Source: Kitasatospora papulosa (GTDB lineage: Bacteria; Actinomycetota; Actinomycetes; Streptomycetales; Streptomycetaceae). From it: a DNA stretch of 64,000 bases. The translations under genes and the position numbers were made by a program. The notes beneath the pieces are model-generated. The model was not told the DNA's origin, searched no databases, and worked only from the letters and a program-made list of their open reading frames with translations. The stretch is taken from contig NZ_JNYQ01000003.1 in assembly GCF_000717245.1 (NCBI RefSeq), positions 496,001-560,000 of the forward strand, written 5' to 3'. Shown here one piece after another: positions 25,928-33,824 of the stretch. Position 1 is the stretch's first letter, and every line of letters begins with the position of its first letter.

Positions 25928-26296
25928 ATGAGCCACCGGGATGCGATCGCGCGGCACCTGCGCGCGTCGGCACGACTGACCTTCGGCAACACGGCCTCAC
26001 GGATCTACCTCGGCCTCGTCCTCGCGGTCGCGGTGTTCGTCGCGGTGGACACGCTGTTCGTGTCCCACGACGACGCCTCGTTCGCCGGCGTCTGGCTGTT
26101 CTTCCTCGCCGCGCCGACCGTGTTCGCCTTCCTCCTCGGCAGCTCGATGGCCGGTGCGGACGCCGGAGGCCCCGCCTGGTTCGTCCATCTCGCGCTCGTG
26201 GTGTCGGTACTCGTACAGGCCTGCGCGCTCGGCGGGTTCTCCCGGCTGGTGCGGGGCCCCCACCGGGGCCGCTCGGCACATCCGCAGGGCGTCTGA
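25928..26296 (+). CDS. Small membrane protein, SCO4225-like
   Basis: A 122-residue protein with a basic amphipathic N-terminus, then three hydrophobic helices (about 28-47, 56-75, 84-104) and a basic tail. I recall this layout from the SCO4225 family of streptomycete membrane proteins; no function is known. ATG at 25928 has GGGGAGCGG upstream. Confidence 0.68.
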   Translation: MSHRDAIARHLRASARLTFGNTASRIYLGLVLAVAVFVAVDTLFVSHDDASFAGVWLFFLAAPTVFAFLLGSSMAGADAGGPAWFVHLALVVSVLVQACALGGFSRLVRGPHRGRSAHPQGV

Positions 26297-26319
26297 AGCG
26301 GCTCCGGCACAATCGAGGC

Positions 26320-26645
26320 GTGGAGGTCTCCGAGCACCTGGACGCCTTCGGCGCGGAAGGCCTCGCACTCGCCTCCGCCGCCCGCGAGGCGGGGCCCGAG
26401 GCCCTGGTGCCGACTGCCCGGGCTGGCGGGTACGCGACCTGATCCGGCACACCGGCATGGTGCACCGCTGGGCGACGGGAATGGTCGTGGACGAGAGCCG
26501 CACCTGCCGCGAGGCGGCCGACGAGCCGGCGCTGGACGCGACCGGGAAGCGGTCGGGCAGCGGCGCCCGGCACGGACACCCGGCGGGCCTCGCCGCACCT
26601 CGCCCGGCGCACCGGGCCGCCCCTCTCCGGCTCACGCGTAGGTGA
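26320..26645 (+). pseudogene. Frameshifted, truncated maleylpyruvate-isomerase-like (DinB-fold) gene
   Basis: GTG at 26320 reads as a mycothiol-dependent maleylpyruvate isomerase start (EVSEHLDAFGAEGLALA...LVPT) but stops at 26442. Right after LVPT the +1 frame continues the family: DCPGWRVRDLIRHTGMVHRWAT. The family motif is T-C-P-G-W; losing one C in ACCTGC near 26412 gives this shift. The continued frame degrades to Arg/Pro-rich sequence and ends at 26645, far short of the usual ~200 residues. Hence frameshift plus C-terminal loss. Confidence 0.7.
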
Positions 26646-26742
26646 CGGATGCGCGCGCACGAGTGCGTGGAGCACACGGATCCGGGTCGGGGAGCGGGAA
26701 GGGGTGCTTGCCGCGGAGCCGTCCCCCTGTGACACTCCGGAC

Positions 26743-27039
26743 ATGTCACGACGCACTCAGGCGGAGCGGGACGCGATGACCGTCGAGATCGGCTACGCGC
26801 TCGTCAGCGGAGCCGTGGTGGCGGTGGTGACGTTCGCCGGGATCTTCCTCCCCGCCCTGCTCATCGACCTGCCGAATGTCGCCGAACGAGTGCTGTCGCG
26901 CACCGGGGCCGCACTCGGGGCAGCGGCGTTCGTCGTCCGGGTCGTCCATGTGCTGTGGCGGTTTCCCCGAACGGCCGGGGAGCGACGTCCGCCGCCCGTC
27001 CGGCCGAGCCGCCCGGGGCGCACGAACCTCGACTCGTGA
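26743..27039 (+). CDS. Small two-helix membrane protein, DUF6332-like
   Basis: A 98-residue protein. It starts MSRRTQAERDAMTVEIGYAL, as in the streptomycete DUF6332 family, and has two hydrophobic stretches (about 15-38 and 55-72) with a Pro/Arg tail. No function is known. ATG at 26743 without a strong ribosome binding site (CCGGAC upstream). Confidence 0.68.
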   Translation: MSRRTQAERDAMTVEIGYALVSGAVVAVVTFAGIFLPALLIDLPNVAERVLSRTGAALGAAAFVVRVVHVLWRFPRTAGERRPPPVRPSRPGRTNLDS

Positions 27040-27126
27040 GCCGGTAGGACGCGTTGCGCCCTGGTGCGGCCACCCGGCTCGACCGGGGCGCGGCAGGACG
27101 GCGGGCAGGGTCCCGGCCGCCCCCTG

Positions 27127-27855
27127 TCAGCCGCTCGTGCGGCCGTCGCCTGCGGGCCGGCCGTCGAGCAGGCCCACCGAGCGCCCGAGTTCGTGAACGG
27201 AGTGCCGGAAGAACTGCTCACGGTCCTCGACGACCCGGTCGAACTGGCCGAAGAGTTCGAAGGAGATCAGCCCGGACAGCTGCGCCCACGCGGAGACGAG
27301 GGCCACCACGACAGCCGGTGGAAGGTCGGCGGCCAGGTCGGCCGCCATACGTGCGGCCTCGGGGCGCAGTCCGTCGGTCAGCGGAGGGACGGCGACACCC
27401 TCGGCGAGGTGGGCGGCGCGTACGACACCGATGAGGACCTGCCCCACACGGGAGGCGGGACCGACGGTGTCCGGCGGAGCGGTGTAGCCGGGGACGGGCG
27501 AGCCGTAGATCAGCGCGTACTCGTGGGGGTGGGCGAGTGCCCGGTCCCGTACCGCGCAGGCGACCGCCACCCAGCGGGCGGGGTGGGTCGCCGCCGCGTC
27601 ACGGGCACCCGCCCAGGCCGTTTCCGCGGCCTCGCCCACGGCGTCGTAGGCGTCGACGATGAGAGCCGTCAGCAGGTCGTCCCGGCTGGGGAAGTAGCGG
27701 TAGAGCGCGGAGGAGGCCATGCCGAGCTCCCGGGCCACGGCGCGCAGGGAGAGCTTCGCGGCGCCTTCGGCCGCGAGCTGGTTCCTCGCCTCGTCCTTGA
27801 TCGCCGCGGTGACTTCGACGCGGGCACGTTCCCTGGCTCCTCGCACGGTGCTCAT
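27127..27855 (-). CDS. TetR-family regulator
   Basis: A 242-residue repressor. The helix-turn-helix spans about residues 25-65 (AKLSLRAVARELGMASSALYRYFPSRDDLLTALI). The C-terminal domain carries a long helical bundle (TetR_C_33-like, WVAVACAVRDRALAHPHEYALIYGSPVPGY). It is divergent from the F420-type oxidoreductase gene with GAGAGCA/TGCTCTC operators between, so it likely represses itself and that gene. Confidence 0.87.
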   Translation of the reverse strand: MSTVRGARERARVEVTAAIKDEARNQLAAEGAAKLSLRAVARELGMASSALYRYFPSRDDLLTALIVDAYDAVGEAAETAWAGARDAAATHPARWVAVACAVRDRALAHPHEYALIYGSPVPGYTAPPDTVGPASRVGQVLIGVVRAAHLAEGVAVPPLTDGLRPEAARMAADLAADLPPAVVVALVSAWAQLSGLISFELFGQFDRVVEDREQFFRHSVHELGRSVGLLDGRPAGDGRTSG

Positions 27856-27896
27856 GGTGCTCAGTCTGCCACGCACCCAGAGCACCGCACACGAAA

Positions 27897-27964
27897 GAGA
27901 GCAGTGCTCTTGCTTTGGCGCACCGCACTCGTGCACACTGCTCTCAAGCGAGAGCACTGCTCTC
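27897..27964. promoter_or_regulatory. TetR operator cluster (GAGAGCA-N-TGCTCTC)
   Basis: Site 1 at 27897-27910 reads AGAGCA-G-TGCTCT. Site 2 at 27950-27964 reads GAGAGCA-C-TGCTCTC. A further TGCTCTC at 27939-27945 is inverted towards site 2 across 4 bases. The copies lie between two divergent starts and are the obvious targets of the TetR protein. Confidence 0.75.
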
Positions 27965-27982
27965 CGAACGGCGGGAGCCACC

Positions 27983-28438
27983 ATGTCGCAGCAGCCGTAC
28001 TACCTCCAGGCAGGCACCTTCGCGCAGCGGATGAACGGGGTCGTCGGATGGCTCGCCCGCCACGGCGTCAGCCTCCTCGGCTCCGCGGAGATGTCCGTCC
28101 GGGGCCGCACCAGCGGCCGGATGCAGCGCATCCCCGTGAACCCCCATCACCACGGCGGCGAACGGTACCTGGTGTCCGCCCGCGGCCACTCCCAGTGGGT
28201 CCGCAACATGCGCGTGGCCGGAGGCGGGGAGCTCAAGGTGGGCCGGAAGGTCCACACCTTCACCGCCGCGGAGATCGCGGACGACGCACAGAAGGTGCGG
28301 ATCCTGCGTGCCTATCTGAAGCGCTGGGGCTGGGAGGTCAACCAGTACTTCCAGGGTGTCACGGTGAAGTCGACCGACGCCGAACTCCTGGCCGCCTGCC
28401 CCGACCACCCCGTCTTCCGGATCACGGTCGAGGGCTGA
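27983..28438 (+). CDS. Deazaflavin (F420)-dependent nitroreductase-family protein
   Basis: A 151-residue protein of the Ddn/Rv3547-like split-barrel family. Visible are RGRTSGRMQRIPV (typical cofactor-binding strand) and GHSQWVRNMRV. Members use coenzyme F420H2 to reduce nitro compounds, quinones or unsaturated substrates at the membrane. It is divergent from its TetR regulator. Its last 17 bases overlap the converging flavoprotein gene. Confidence 0.84.
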   Translation: MSQQPYYLQAGTFAQRMNGVVGWLARHGVSLLGSAEMSVRGRTSGRMQRIPVNPHHHGGERYLVSARGHSQWVRNMRVAGGGELKVGRKVHTFTAAEIADDAQKVRILRAYLKRWGWEVNQYFQGVTVKSTDAELLAACPDHPVFRITVEG

Positions 28439-29687
28439 CCCGCTCCGCCCCCTGACGGTCCATCGCGTGCAGCGCGCGCTGGGCCAGCGGATGCGAGCGG
28501 ACCAGTTCCGCGAGCGACGTCGTGCCCCGGGTGATGCCCGCGAAGGCGTTCCAGGCGGGGCGGAAGCCCGTCAGCACCGCGTGCAGGAGCCCGGGGCGCC
28601 GCTCGAAGAGCCTGAGCATGCGCCGTCCGACGCTCATCTCCACGCCCAGCCCCGCCTTGATCGCGAACGCGTAGTTGAGTGCCTGCCGCCGTGCGTCGAC
28701 GGCGTCGTGCGACTCCGCGATGCGTACCGCCCACTCACCCGCGAGCCGCCCGGACCGCAGGGCGAAGGAGATGCCCTCCCTGGTCCAGGGCTCCAGCAGC
28801 CCGGCGGCGTCGCCGCAGACCACGACCCTTCCGCGGGAGAGCGGCGAGTCCTCGCTCCGGCAACGGGTCAGATGACCGGAGGAGATCGTCGGCTCGAACC
28901 CGGCGAGGCCCAGCCGGCCCACGAAGTCCTCCAGGTACCGCTTGGTCCCGGCCCCGTCACCACGCGCCGAGATCACTCCGACGGTCAGGGTGTCGCCCTT
29001 GGGGAAGACCCATCCGTAACTCCCGGGCATCGGGCCCCAGTCGATGAGCACCCGGCCCGCCCAGTCCTCGGCGACCGTCTCCGGGACGGGGATCTCCGCC
29101 TCGAGTCCGAGGTCCACCTGGTCGAGCTTCACACCGACGTGAGCCCCTATCCGGCCCGCGCTCCCGTCCGCGCCGACGACGGCGCGTGCGAGCACCGTCT
29201 CACCGCCGGACAGCACCACGGCGACCGTGCGCCGGTCCGGCACGGCGGTGCCGTGCTGCTCGACCCGCGTCACCGTCACGCCCGTGCGCAGCTCGGCGCC
29301 CGCCTTCTGGGCCTCCTCGACCAGACCGGCGTCGAACTCCGGCCGGTTGATCAGCCCGAAGAGCATCCGCTTGGACTTGCGGGTCCGCGCCAGCTTCCCG
29401 TTGAGCGAGAAGGTGACCGCGTGGATCCGGTCCTTCAGAGGCAGTTCGAACCCGGGGGGCAGGGAATCCCGTGAGAACCCGATGATTCCGCCGCCGCAGG
29501 TCTTGTAGCGGGGGATCTCCGCCTTCTCCAGCAACAGCACCCGACGGCCTGCGACGGCCGCCGCGTACGCCGCGGAAGCTCCGGCCGGGCCCGCGCCGAC
29601 CACGACGACGTCCCAGACCGAGGACTCCTGCGGTACCGACGACGACTCATCCGGCTCACGTCCGGCGTCTGCGTTCTCGCTGCTCAC
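28422..29687 (-). CDS. Geranylgeranyl-reductase-family FAD-dependent oxidoreductase
   Basis: A 421-residue flavoprotein of the GR2/p-hydroxybenzoate-hydroxylase fold. The N-terminal dinucleotide motif VVVGAGPAGASAA is near residue 30; RYKTCGGG is the substrate/FAD region, and GDAAGLLEPWTREGI is the second FAD motif. Members reduce prenyl double bonds (menaquinone, archaeal-type lipids) or act as halogenase-like oxidases. I chose GTG at 29687 (longer starts at 29732). Electron source and substrate are not determined. Confidence 0.85.
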   Translation of the reverse strand: MSSENADAGREPDESSSVPQESSVWDVVVVGAGPAGASAAYAAAVAGRRVLLLEKAEIPRYKTCGGGIIGFSRDSLPPGFELPLKDRIHAVTFSLNGKLARTRKSKRMLFGLINRPEFDAGLVEEAQKAGAELRTGVTVTRVEQHGTAVPDRRTVAVVLSGGETVLARAVVGADGSAGRIGAHVGVKLDQVDLGLEAEIPVPETVAEDWAGRVLIDWGPMPGSYGWVFPKGDTLTVGVISARGDGAGTKRYLEDFVGRLGLAGFEPTISSGHLTRCRSEDSPLSRGRVVVCGDAAGLLEPWTREGISFALRSGRLAGEWAVRIAESHDAVDARRQALNYAFAIKAGLGVEMSVGRRMLRLFERRPGLLHAVLTGFRPAWNAFAGITRGTTSLAELVRSHPLAQRALHAMDRQGAERVSPRP

Positions 29688-29781
29688 GATGTGCTTCTGC
29701 TCCCGATCCGACCAGTGGCCCCAACTGCTCACGGCATCCTACGGCGCGCCACGGCCGAACTCCGCTGTGGGAGGATCAGCC

Positions 29782-29856
29782 ATGAATTCGCCGGACACAC
29801 GACACCGTCACCACGGCGTCGCCTCCGGCCGCGTGAACAGCGCGCCACAGTCCTAA
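29782..29856 (+). CDS. Possible 24-residue His-rich leader peptide
   Basis: ATG at 29782 follows GGGAGGATCAGCC, a good ribosome binding site, and the frame ends TAA at 29856. The peptide contains TRHRHHG. It ends 25 bases before the M20 peptidase start, which has its own GAGGAG site. It could be a translated leader or chance; no attenuator hairpin was found. Confidence 0.3.
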   Translation: MNSPDTRHRHHGVASGRVNSAPQS

Positions 29857-29881
29857 CGTCGCACCCACGAGGAGCGTGCCC

Positions 29882-31246
29882 ATGACCGCCCGTCCGATTT
29901 CCGAGACCGTCGCCTCGCTGATGCCCCGCGCGAAGACGGAGCTCGCCGAGCTGGTGGCCTTCCGGTCGGTGGCGGACCCCGCGCAGTTCCCCCGGAGCGA
30001 GTGCGAGGCGGCGGCCGGCTGGGTCGCCGACGCGCTGCGTGCCGAGGACTTCCAGGACGTCGCCCTGCTCGACACCCCCGACGGAACCCAGTCGGTGTAC
30101 GGCTTCCTCCCCGGCCCCGCCGGGGCTCCCACGGTGCTGCTCTACGCGCACTACGACGTGCAGCCTCCGCTGGACGAGTCCGCCTGGCTCTCCCCGCCGT
30201 TCGAGCTCACCGAGCGCGACGGGCGCTGGTTCGGCCGGGGTGCCGCGGACTGCAAGGGCGGGTTCATCATGCACCTGCTCGCGCTGCGCGCCCTCAAGGC
30301 GAACGGCGGCGTCCCGGTCTCCGTCAAGGTGATCGCGGAAGGCTCCGAGGAGCAGGGCACGGGCGGCCTCGAACGCTACGCCGAGGCCCACCCGGATCTG
30401 CTGGCCGCCGACACGATCGTCATCGGCGACACCGGCAACTTCCGTGTCGGACTCCCCACCGTCACCGCCACGCTGCGGGGCATGACCATGCTGCGGGTGC
30501 AACTGGACACCCTCGAGGGGAACCTGCACTCGGGGCAGTTCGGCGGCGCCGCCCCGGACGCCCTGGCCGCGATGATCCAGCTGCTGGCGTCCCTGCGCGC
30601 GGAGGACGGCACGACGACGGTCGACGGTCTCGCGACCGACGCGGAGTGGGACGGACTGCAGTACCCGGAGGGCGAGTTCCGCACGGACGCCAAGGTGCTC
30701 GACGGTGTCGGGCTGATCGGCACGGGGACGGTCGCGGACCGCATCTGGGCGCGCCCCGCGGTCACGGTCATCGGCATCGACTGCCCGCCGGTCGTCGGCG
30801 CCACCCCGTCGCTGCAGGCGAGTGCCCGGGCCCAGATCAGCCTGCGTGTTCCGCCGGGCCAGGACGCCGCGGAAGCCACGAAGCTGCTGACCGCCCACCT
30901 GGAGTCCCACGCACCCTGGGGAGCGCGGGTCTCCGTCGAACAGGTCGGCCAGGGGCAGCCCTTCCGCGCAGACGTCACCAGCCCCGCCTACACGTCGATG
31001 GCCGAGGCCATGCGGCTCGCCTACCCGGGCGAGGAGATGCAGGCCTCCGGCATGGGCGGCTCCATCCCCCTGTGCAACACCCTGGCGGCCCTGTACCCGC
31101 AGGCGGAGATCCTGCTCATCGGGCTGAGCGAGCCCGAGGCGCAGATCCACGCCGTGAACGAGAGCGTCTCCCCCGAGGAGCTCGAACGCCTCTCAGTGAC
31201 CGAGGCACTGTTCCTGCGGAACTACGCGGAGTCCAAGAAGGGCTGA
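29882..31246 (+). CDS. M20-family metallopeptidase (dipeptidase)
   Basis: A 454-residue zinc peptidase. Metal ligands are recognisable in YAHYDVQPP, GRGAADCKGG, EGSEEQG, IGDTGN and QIHAVNES near the end. The middle (about 200-330) is the dimerisation lid domain. Likely a cytosolic dipeptidase or carnosinase-like enzyme; the exact substrate is unknown. ATG at 29882 follows GAGGAGCGTGCCC. Confidence 0.9.
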   Translation: MTARPISETVASLMPRAKTELAELVAFRSVADPAQFPRSECEAAAGWVADALRAEDFQDVALLDTPDGTQSVYGFLPGPAGAPTVLLYAHYDVQPPLDESAWLSPPFELTERDGRWFGRGAADCKGGFIMHLLALRALKANGGVPVSVKVIAEGSEEQGTGGLERYAEAHPDLLAADTIVIGDTGNFRVGLPTVTATLRGMTMLRVQLDTLEGNLHSGQFGGAAPDALAAMIQLLASLRAEDGTTTVDGLATDAEWDGLQYPEGEFRTDAKVLDGVGLIGTGTVADRIWARPAVTVIGIDCPPVVGATPSLQASARAQISLRVPPGQDAAEATKLLTAHLESHAPWGARVSVEQVGQGQPFRADVTSPAYTSMAEAMRLAYPGEEMQASGMGGSIPLCNTLAALYPQAEILLIGLSEPEAQIHAVNESVSPEELERLSVTEALFLRNYAESKKG

Positions 31247-31398
31247 GAGCCCGTGGCAGGGCTCCCGGAGTACGTGCGGAGCCGGCGTCGCCCGGAGCGG
31301 ATTCCCGGGCGGCGTGCGGCCCGCCGAGGGCGGTCATGCGCGGCGGGGCGTCCGGGCCCCGGCGTGTTCCTCTGCGATCCCGGCATCTCCGGGCCGCT

Positions 31399-31425
31399 GG
31401 TGCCGGTCCCTGACGGGCCGGCACC
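31399..31425. terminator. Hairpin terminator after the M20 peptidase gene
   Basis: GGTGCCGGTCC (31399-31409) pairs with GGGCCGGCACC (31415-31425) around a CTGAC loop, 11 base pairs counting one G-T. It lies between converging genes and would work in both directions. Confidence 0.6.
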
Positions 31426-31472
31426 GGGGGCCCGGAGAGAGGCCGTCCGGTCCGGTGAGCTGACGGACGGCG

Positions 31473-32516
31473 CTACGGGCCGCCCACGGGCACCCCGGCC
31501 TCCAGGTTGAGCACGGTGGACCGCTCACGGGCCCGCAGTGCCCGGCGGAGCCGCTCGAAGCGCGTCGGCGGGAGCATCCCCGCCGCCTCCTCCTCGGTGA
31601 CGAACCGCCAGCCGCGCAGCTCCGACCCCGGCAGCAGCAGCGTCGCCGCCTCCTCACCGCGCAGACGGCCGCCGTCGAACAGGAAGCGGAGGCCTCCGTA
31701 CGCGGGCGGCTTGGGTGCCTCCCAGTCGACCACCAGGAGCTTCGGCACCGTGTCCAGGTGGAGCCCGATCTCCTCGGCGACCTCCCGTATACCCGCCTGG
31801 GCCGGGGCCTCGCCGGGTTCCACCACGCCGCCGGGGAACTCCCAGCCGGGCTTGTAGGTGGGATCGACGAGCAGCACCCGGTCCTGCTCGTCGAAGAGCA
31901 GCACCCCCGACGCGACGGTCTCCGCCCGTGGTTCGGGTGTCTGCACTATGCCGCACTCCTTGGCCTCGCCCGTGCGCAGCGCCTCGGCGATCCGCTCGGC
32001 CGTCTCGCCCGGGGTGAGCTCGCTGGTGTCGATCGTGTGGGCGTCCTGCGACATCCACCCGAGCGCCGCCCGGTAGGGCTCGATGTGCTCGTACGCCCAC
32101 TGCCGGATCCGCTCACTGTGCTCGGGATCGCCGGGGTACTCCTCACGCTCGGCGATCCGCCTCCGCAGGATCGTTTCCTCAGGTGAGAGCAGTACATGCC
32201 GCACCGGTATGCGCCGCGAGGCGAGTCCGCCGAAGATCTCGTCGCGGTAGTCCTGTCTCAGCAGCGTCATCGGGACGATGAGCACACCGGGGAGTTCGGC
32301 GAGAAGCGCCGCGGCGGTGTCGACCACGAGGCGCCGCCATATCGGCAGGTCCTGGAAGTCGGTCACCTCGGCGAGCCTCTTCTGGGGCAGCAGCCGGCGC
32401 AGCTCCGCGCCCGTCAGCCCGGGGTCGTACAAGGTGCTGTTCGGGATCAGATCGACCAGTTCGCAGGCGGCGCCGGTCTTGCCCGCACTGAACGCACCGT
32501 TGATCCAGACGATCAC
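31473..32516 (-). CDS. TmrB-like ATPase fused to a Nudix hydrolase
   Basis: A 347-residue two-domain protein. Residues 1-185 form a P-loop ATPase with Walker A G7AFSAGKT14 and the TmrB-type layout (tunicamycin-resistance-like). Residues 200-340 form a Nudix domain with a perfect box: G230-x5-E236-x7-R244-E245-V246-A247-E248-E249-I250-G251-L252. The joined domains suggest nucleotide or nucleoside-conjugate detoxification or repair. Neither substrate is known. It is not clearly part of an operon. Confidence 0.85.
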   Translation of the reverse strand: MIVWINGAFSAGKTGAACELVDLIPNSTLYDPGLTGAELRRLLPQKRLAEVTDFQDLPIWRRLVVDTAAALLAELPGVLIVPMTLLRQDYRDEIFGGLASRRIPVRHVLLSPEETILRRRIAEREEYPGDPEHSERIRQWAYEHIEPYRAALGWMSQDAHTIDTSELTPGETAERIAEALRTGEAKECGIVQTPEPRAETVASGVLLFDEQDRVLLVDPTYKPGWEFPGGVVEPGEAPAQAGIREVAEEIGLHLDTVPKLLVVDWEAPKPPAYGGLRFLFDGGRLRGEEAATLLLPGSELRGWRFVTEEEAAGMLPPTRFERLRRALRARERSTVLNLEAGVPVGGP

Positions 32517-32666
32517 GGTTCCCCCTCTTCCGTAGCCCCCTGTGGCTTGCCCGCAACACCCCGCTCCGGAAACCCGCGGGGGTCATACGGTTGCGCCGGC
32601 GTGTCCGCCGGGGCGCTCGTCGGGCAGGGGGACCGGGCGGGTACGCCGCCGTGAAGACCGTGCGGG

Positions 32667-32684
32667 GCCGCCCTACGGGGCGGC
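32667..32684. terminator. GCCGCCC-TACG-GGGCGGC hairpin at the ROK-kinase stop codon
   Basis: Perfect 7-bp stem with a four-base loop, overlapping the stop codon of the ROK kinase (TAG at 32673-32675). It may terminate transcription of that gene or protect its 3' end. Confidence 0.45.
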
Positions 32685-33641
32685 GACCGCCCGCACGCCG
32701 TTGGAGGCACCGCGGCGGACGGTCGAGGCCGCGGCCGCCGCCCCGACCAGGCCCGCGTCGGCGCCCATCACGGCGGAGGTCACGGTGAGCCCCTGGACGA
32801 AGGAGAGCGTGGCGTAGTCGCGCAAGGACGCGCGCAGGGGTGCGAAGAGCACCTCTCCGGCGCCGGCCACTCCCCCGCCGATCACCGCGATGTCGAGGTC
32901 GGCCAGGGTCGCGGTGGCGGCGATCCCGGCTGCGAGCGCCTGGGCGGCCCGCTCGAAGGAGGCGGCCGCGACCGGGTCCCCCGCACGCGCGGCGGCGGCC
33001 ACGGCGGCGGCCGTGGTGTCGCCGTCCGCACCGGGGCGCCAGCCGTTCTCCAGAGCACGGCGCGCGATGTTGGGCCCGCTGGCGATGCGTTCGACACAGC
33101 CGCGCGCACCGCAGGGGCACGGGTCGCCGTCCAGGTCCACACTGATGTGACCGATGTGACCGGCGTTGCCGGAGGGACCCGGGTGCAGCTTGCCACCGAG
33201 TACGAGACCTCCGCCGACCCCTGTGGAGACGACCATGCACAGGGCGTTGTCATAGCCGCGTGCGGCGCCCAGCCAGTGTTCGGCGGCGGTCATCGCGACC
33301 CCGTCACCGACGAGCGTGACCGGCAGTCCGCCGGTCGCCGCGGCCACCCGGTCCACCAGCGGAAACCCGCGCCAGCCAGGGACGTTCACCGGGCTCACCG
33401 TGCCGGCCGAGGCGTCCACGGGCCCCGCGCTGCCGATGCCGACCGCACGCGCGCGGTGCCACAGCGGCGAGGCGGCCAGCTCCGCCAGGACGTCGTTCAC
33501 CGCACCCATCACGGCCTCGGCACCCTCGCGGGCCGGCGTCGGGCGCTGCGCCCGTACGAGGAGGGATCCGCCGCCGTCCACCAACGCCCCGGCGATCTTG
33601 GTACCGCCGATGTCGAGCGCGGCGACGAGGTCGGTATGCAT
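32673..33641 (-). CDS. ROK-family sugar kinase (glucokinase-like)
   Basis: A 322-residue kinase with phosphate-binding motif DIGGTKIAGALVD near the start, GNAGHIGHI and the zinc motif CPCGARGC followed by VERIASG. Phosphorylates glucose or another hexose with ATP in the cytosol. It is divergent from a LacI regulator, with the palindrome GACAACGTTGTC between, so it is probably induced by its sugar. Confidence 0.88.
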   Translation of the reverse strand: MHTDLVAALDIGGTKIAGALVDGGGSLLVRAQRPTPAREGAEAVMGAVNDVLAELAASPLWHRARAVGIGSAGPVDASAGTVSPVNVPGWRGFPLVDRVAAATGGLPVTLVGDGVAMTAAEHWLGAARGYDNALCMVVSTGVGGGLVLGGKLHPGPSGNAGHIGHISVDLDGDPCPCGARGCVERIASGPNIARRALENGWRPGADGDTTAAAVAAAARAGDPVAAASFERAAQALAAGIAATATLADLDIAVIGGGVAGAGEVLFAPLRASLRDYATLSFVQGLTVTSAVMGADAGLVGAAAAASTVRRGASNGVRAVAAP

Positions 33642-33716
33642 CGGTGTGGACTCTCCGGAAGGCTGAGGGGCAGGACCTGCGACTTCAATCAGATGGTCCT
33701 CCTAGTCTCCATTCTC

Positions 33717-33743
33717 TTGACAACGTTGTCCAGGGCCTATGCT
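33717..33743. promoter_or_regulatory. LacI promoter with palindromic operator
   Basis: TTGACA at 33717-33722 and TATGCT at 33738-33743 make a promoter with a 15-base spacer. The 12-base perfect palindrome GACAACGTTGTC (33719-33730) covers its -35 and matches LacI-family operators. It lies 76 bases from the ROK start and can serve both genes. Confidence 0.7.
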
Positions 33744-33824
33744 CGACGCCACAGCTCCCGGCCCCTCACCGGCACCGACGGCGAGGGGCGGAACGCCCCG
33801 TTCCCGACGACAGGACAGCGCACC

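Noticed and set aside
22981..25992. Frames of 830-980 codons on both strands over the ROK repressor and MFS gene
   Set aside because: The longest minus frame is Arg/Gly-rich. The plus frames only become meaningful where they coincide with the real MFS protein.
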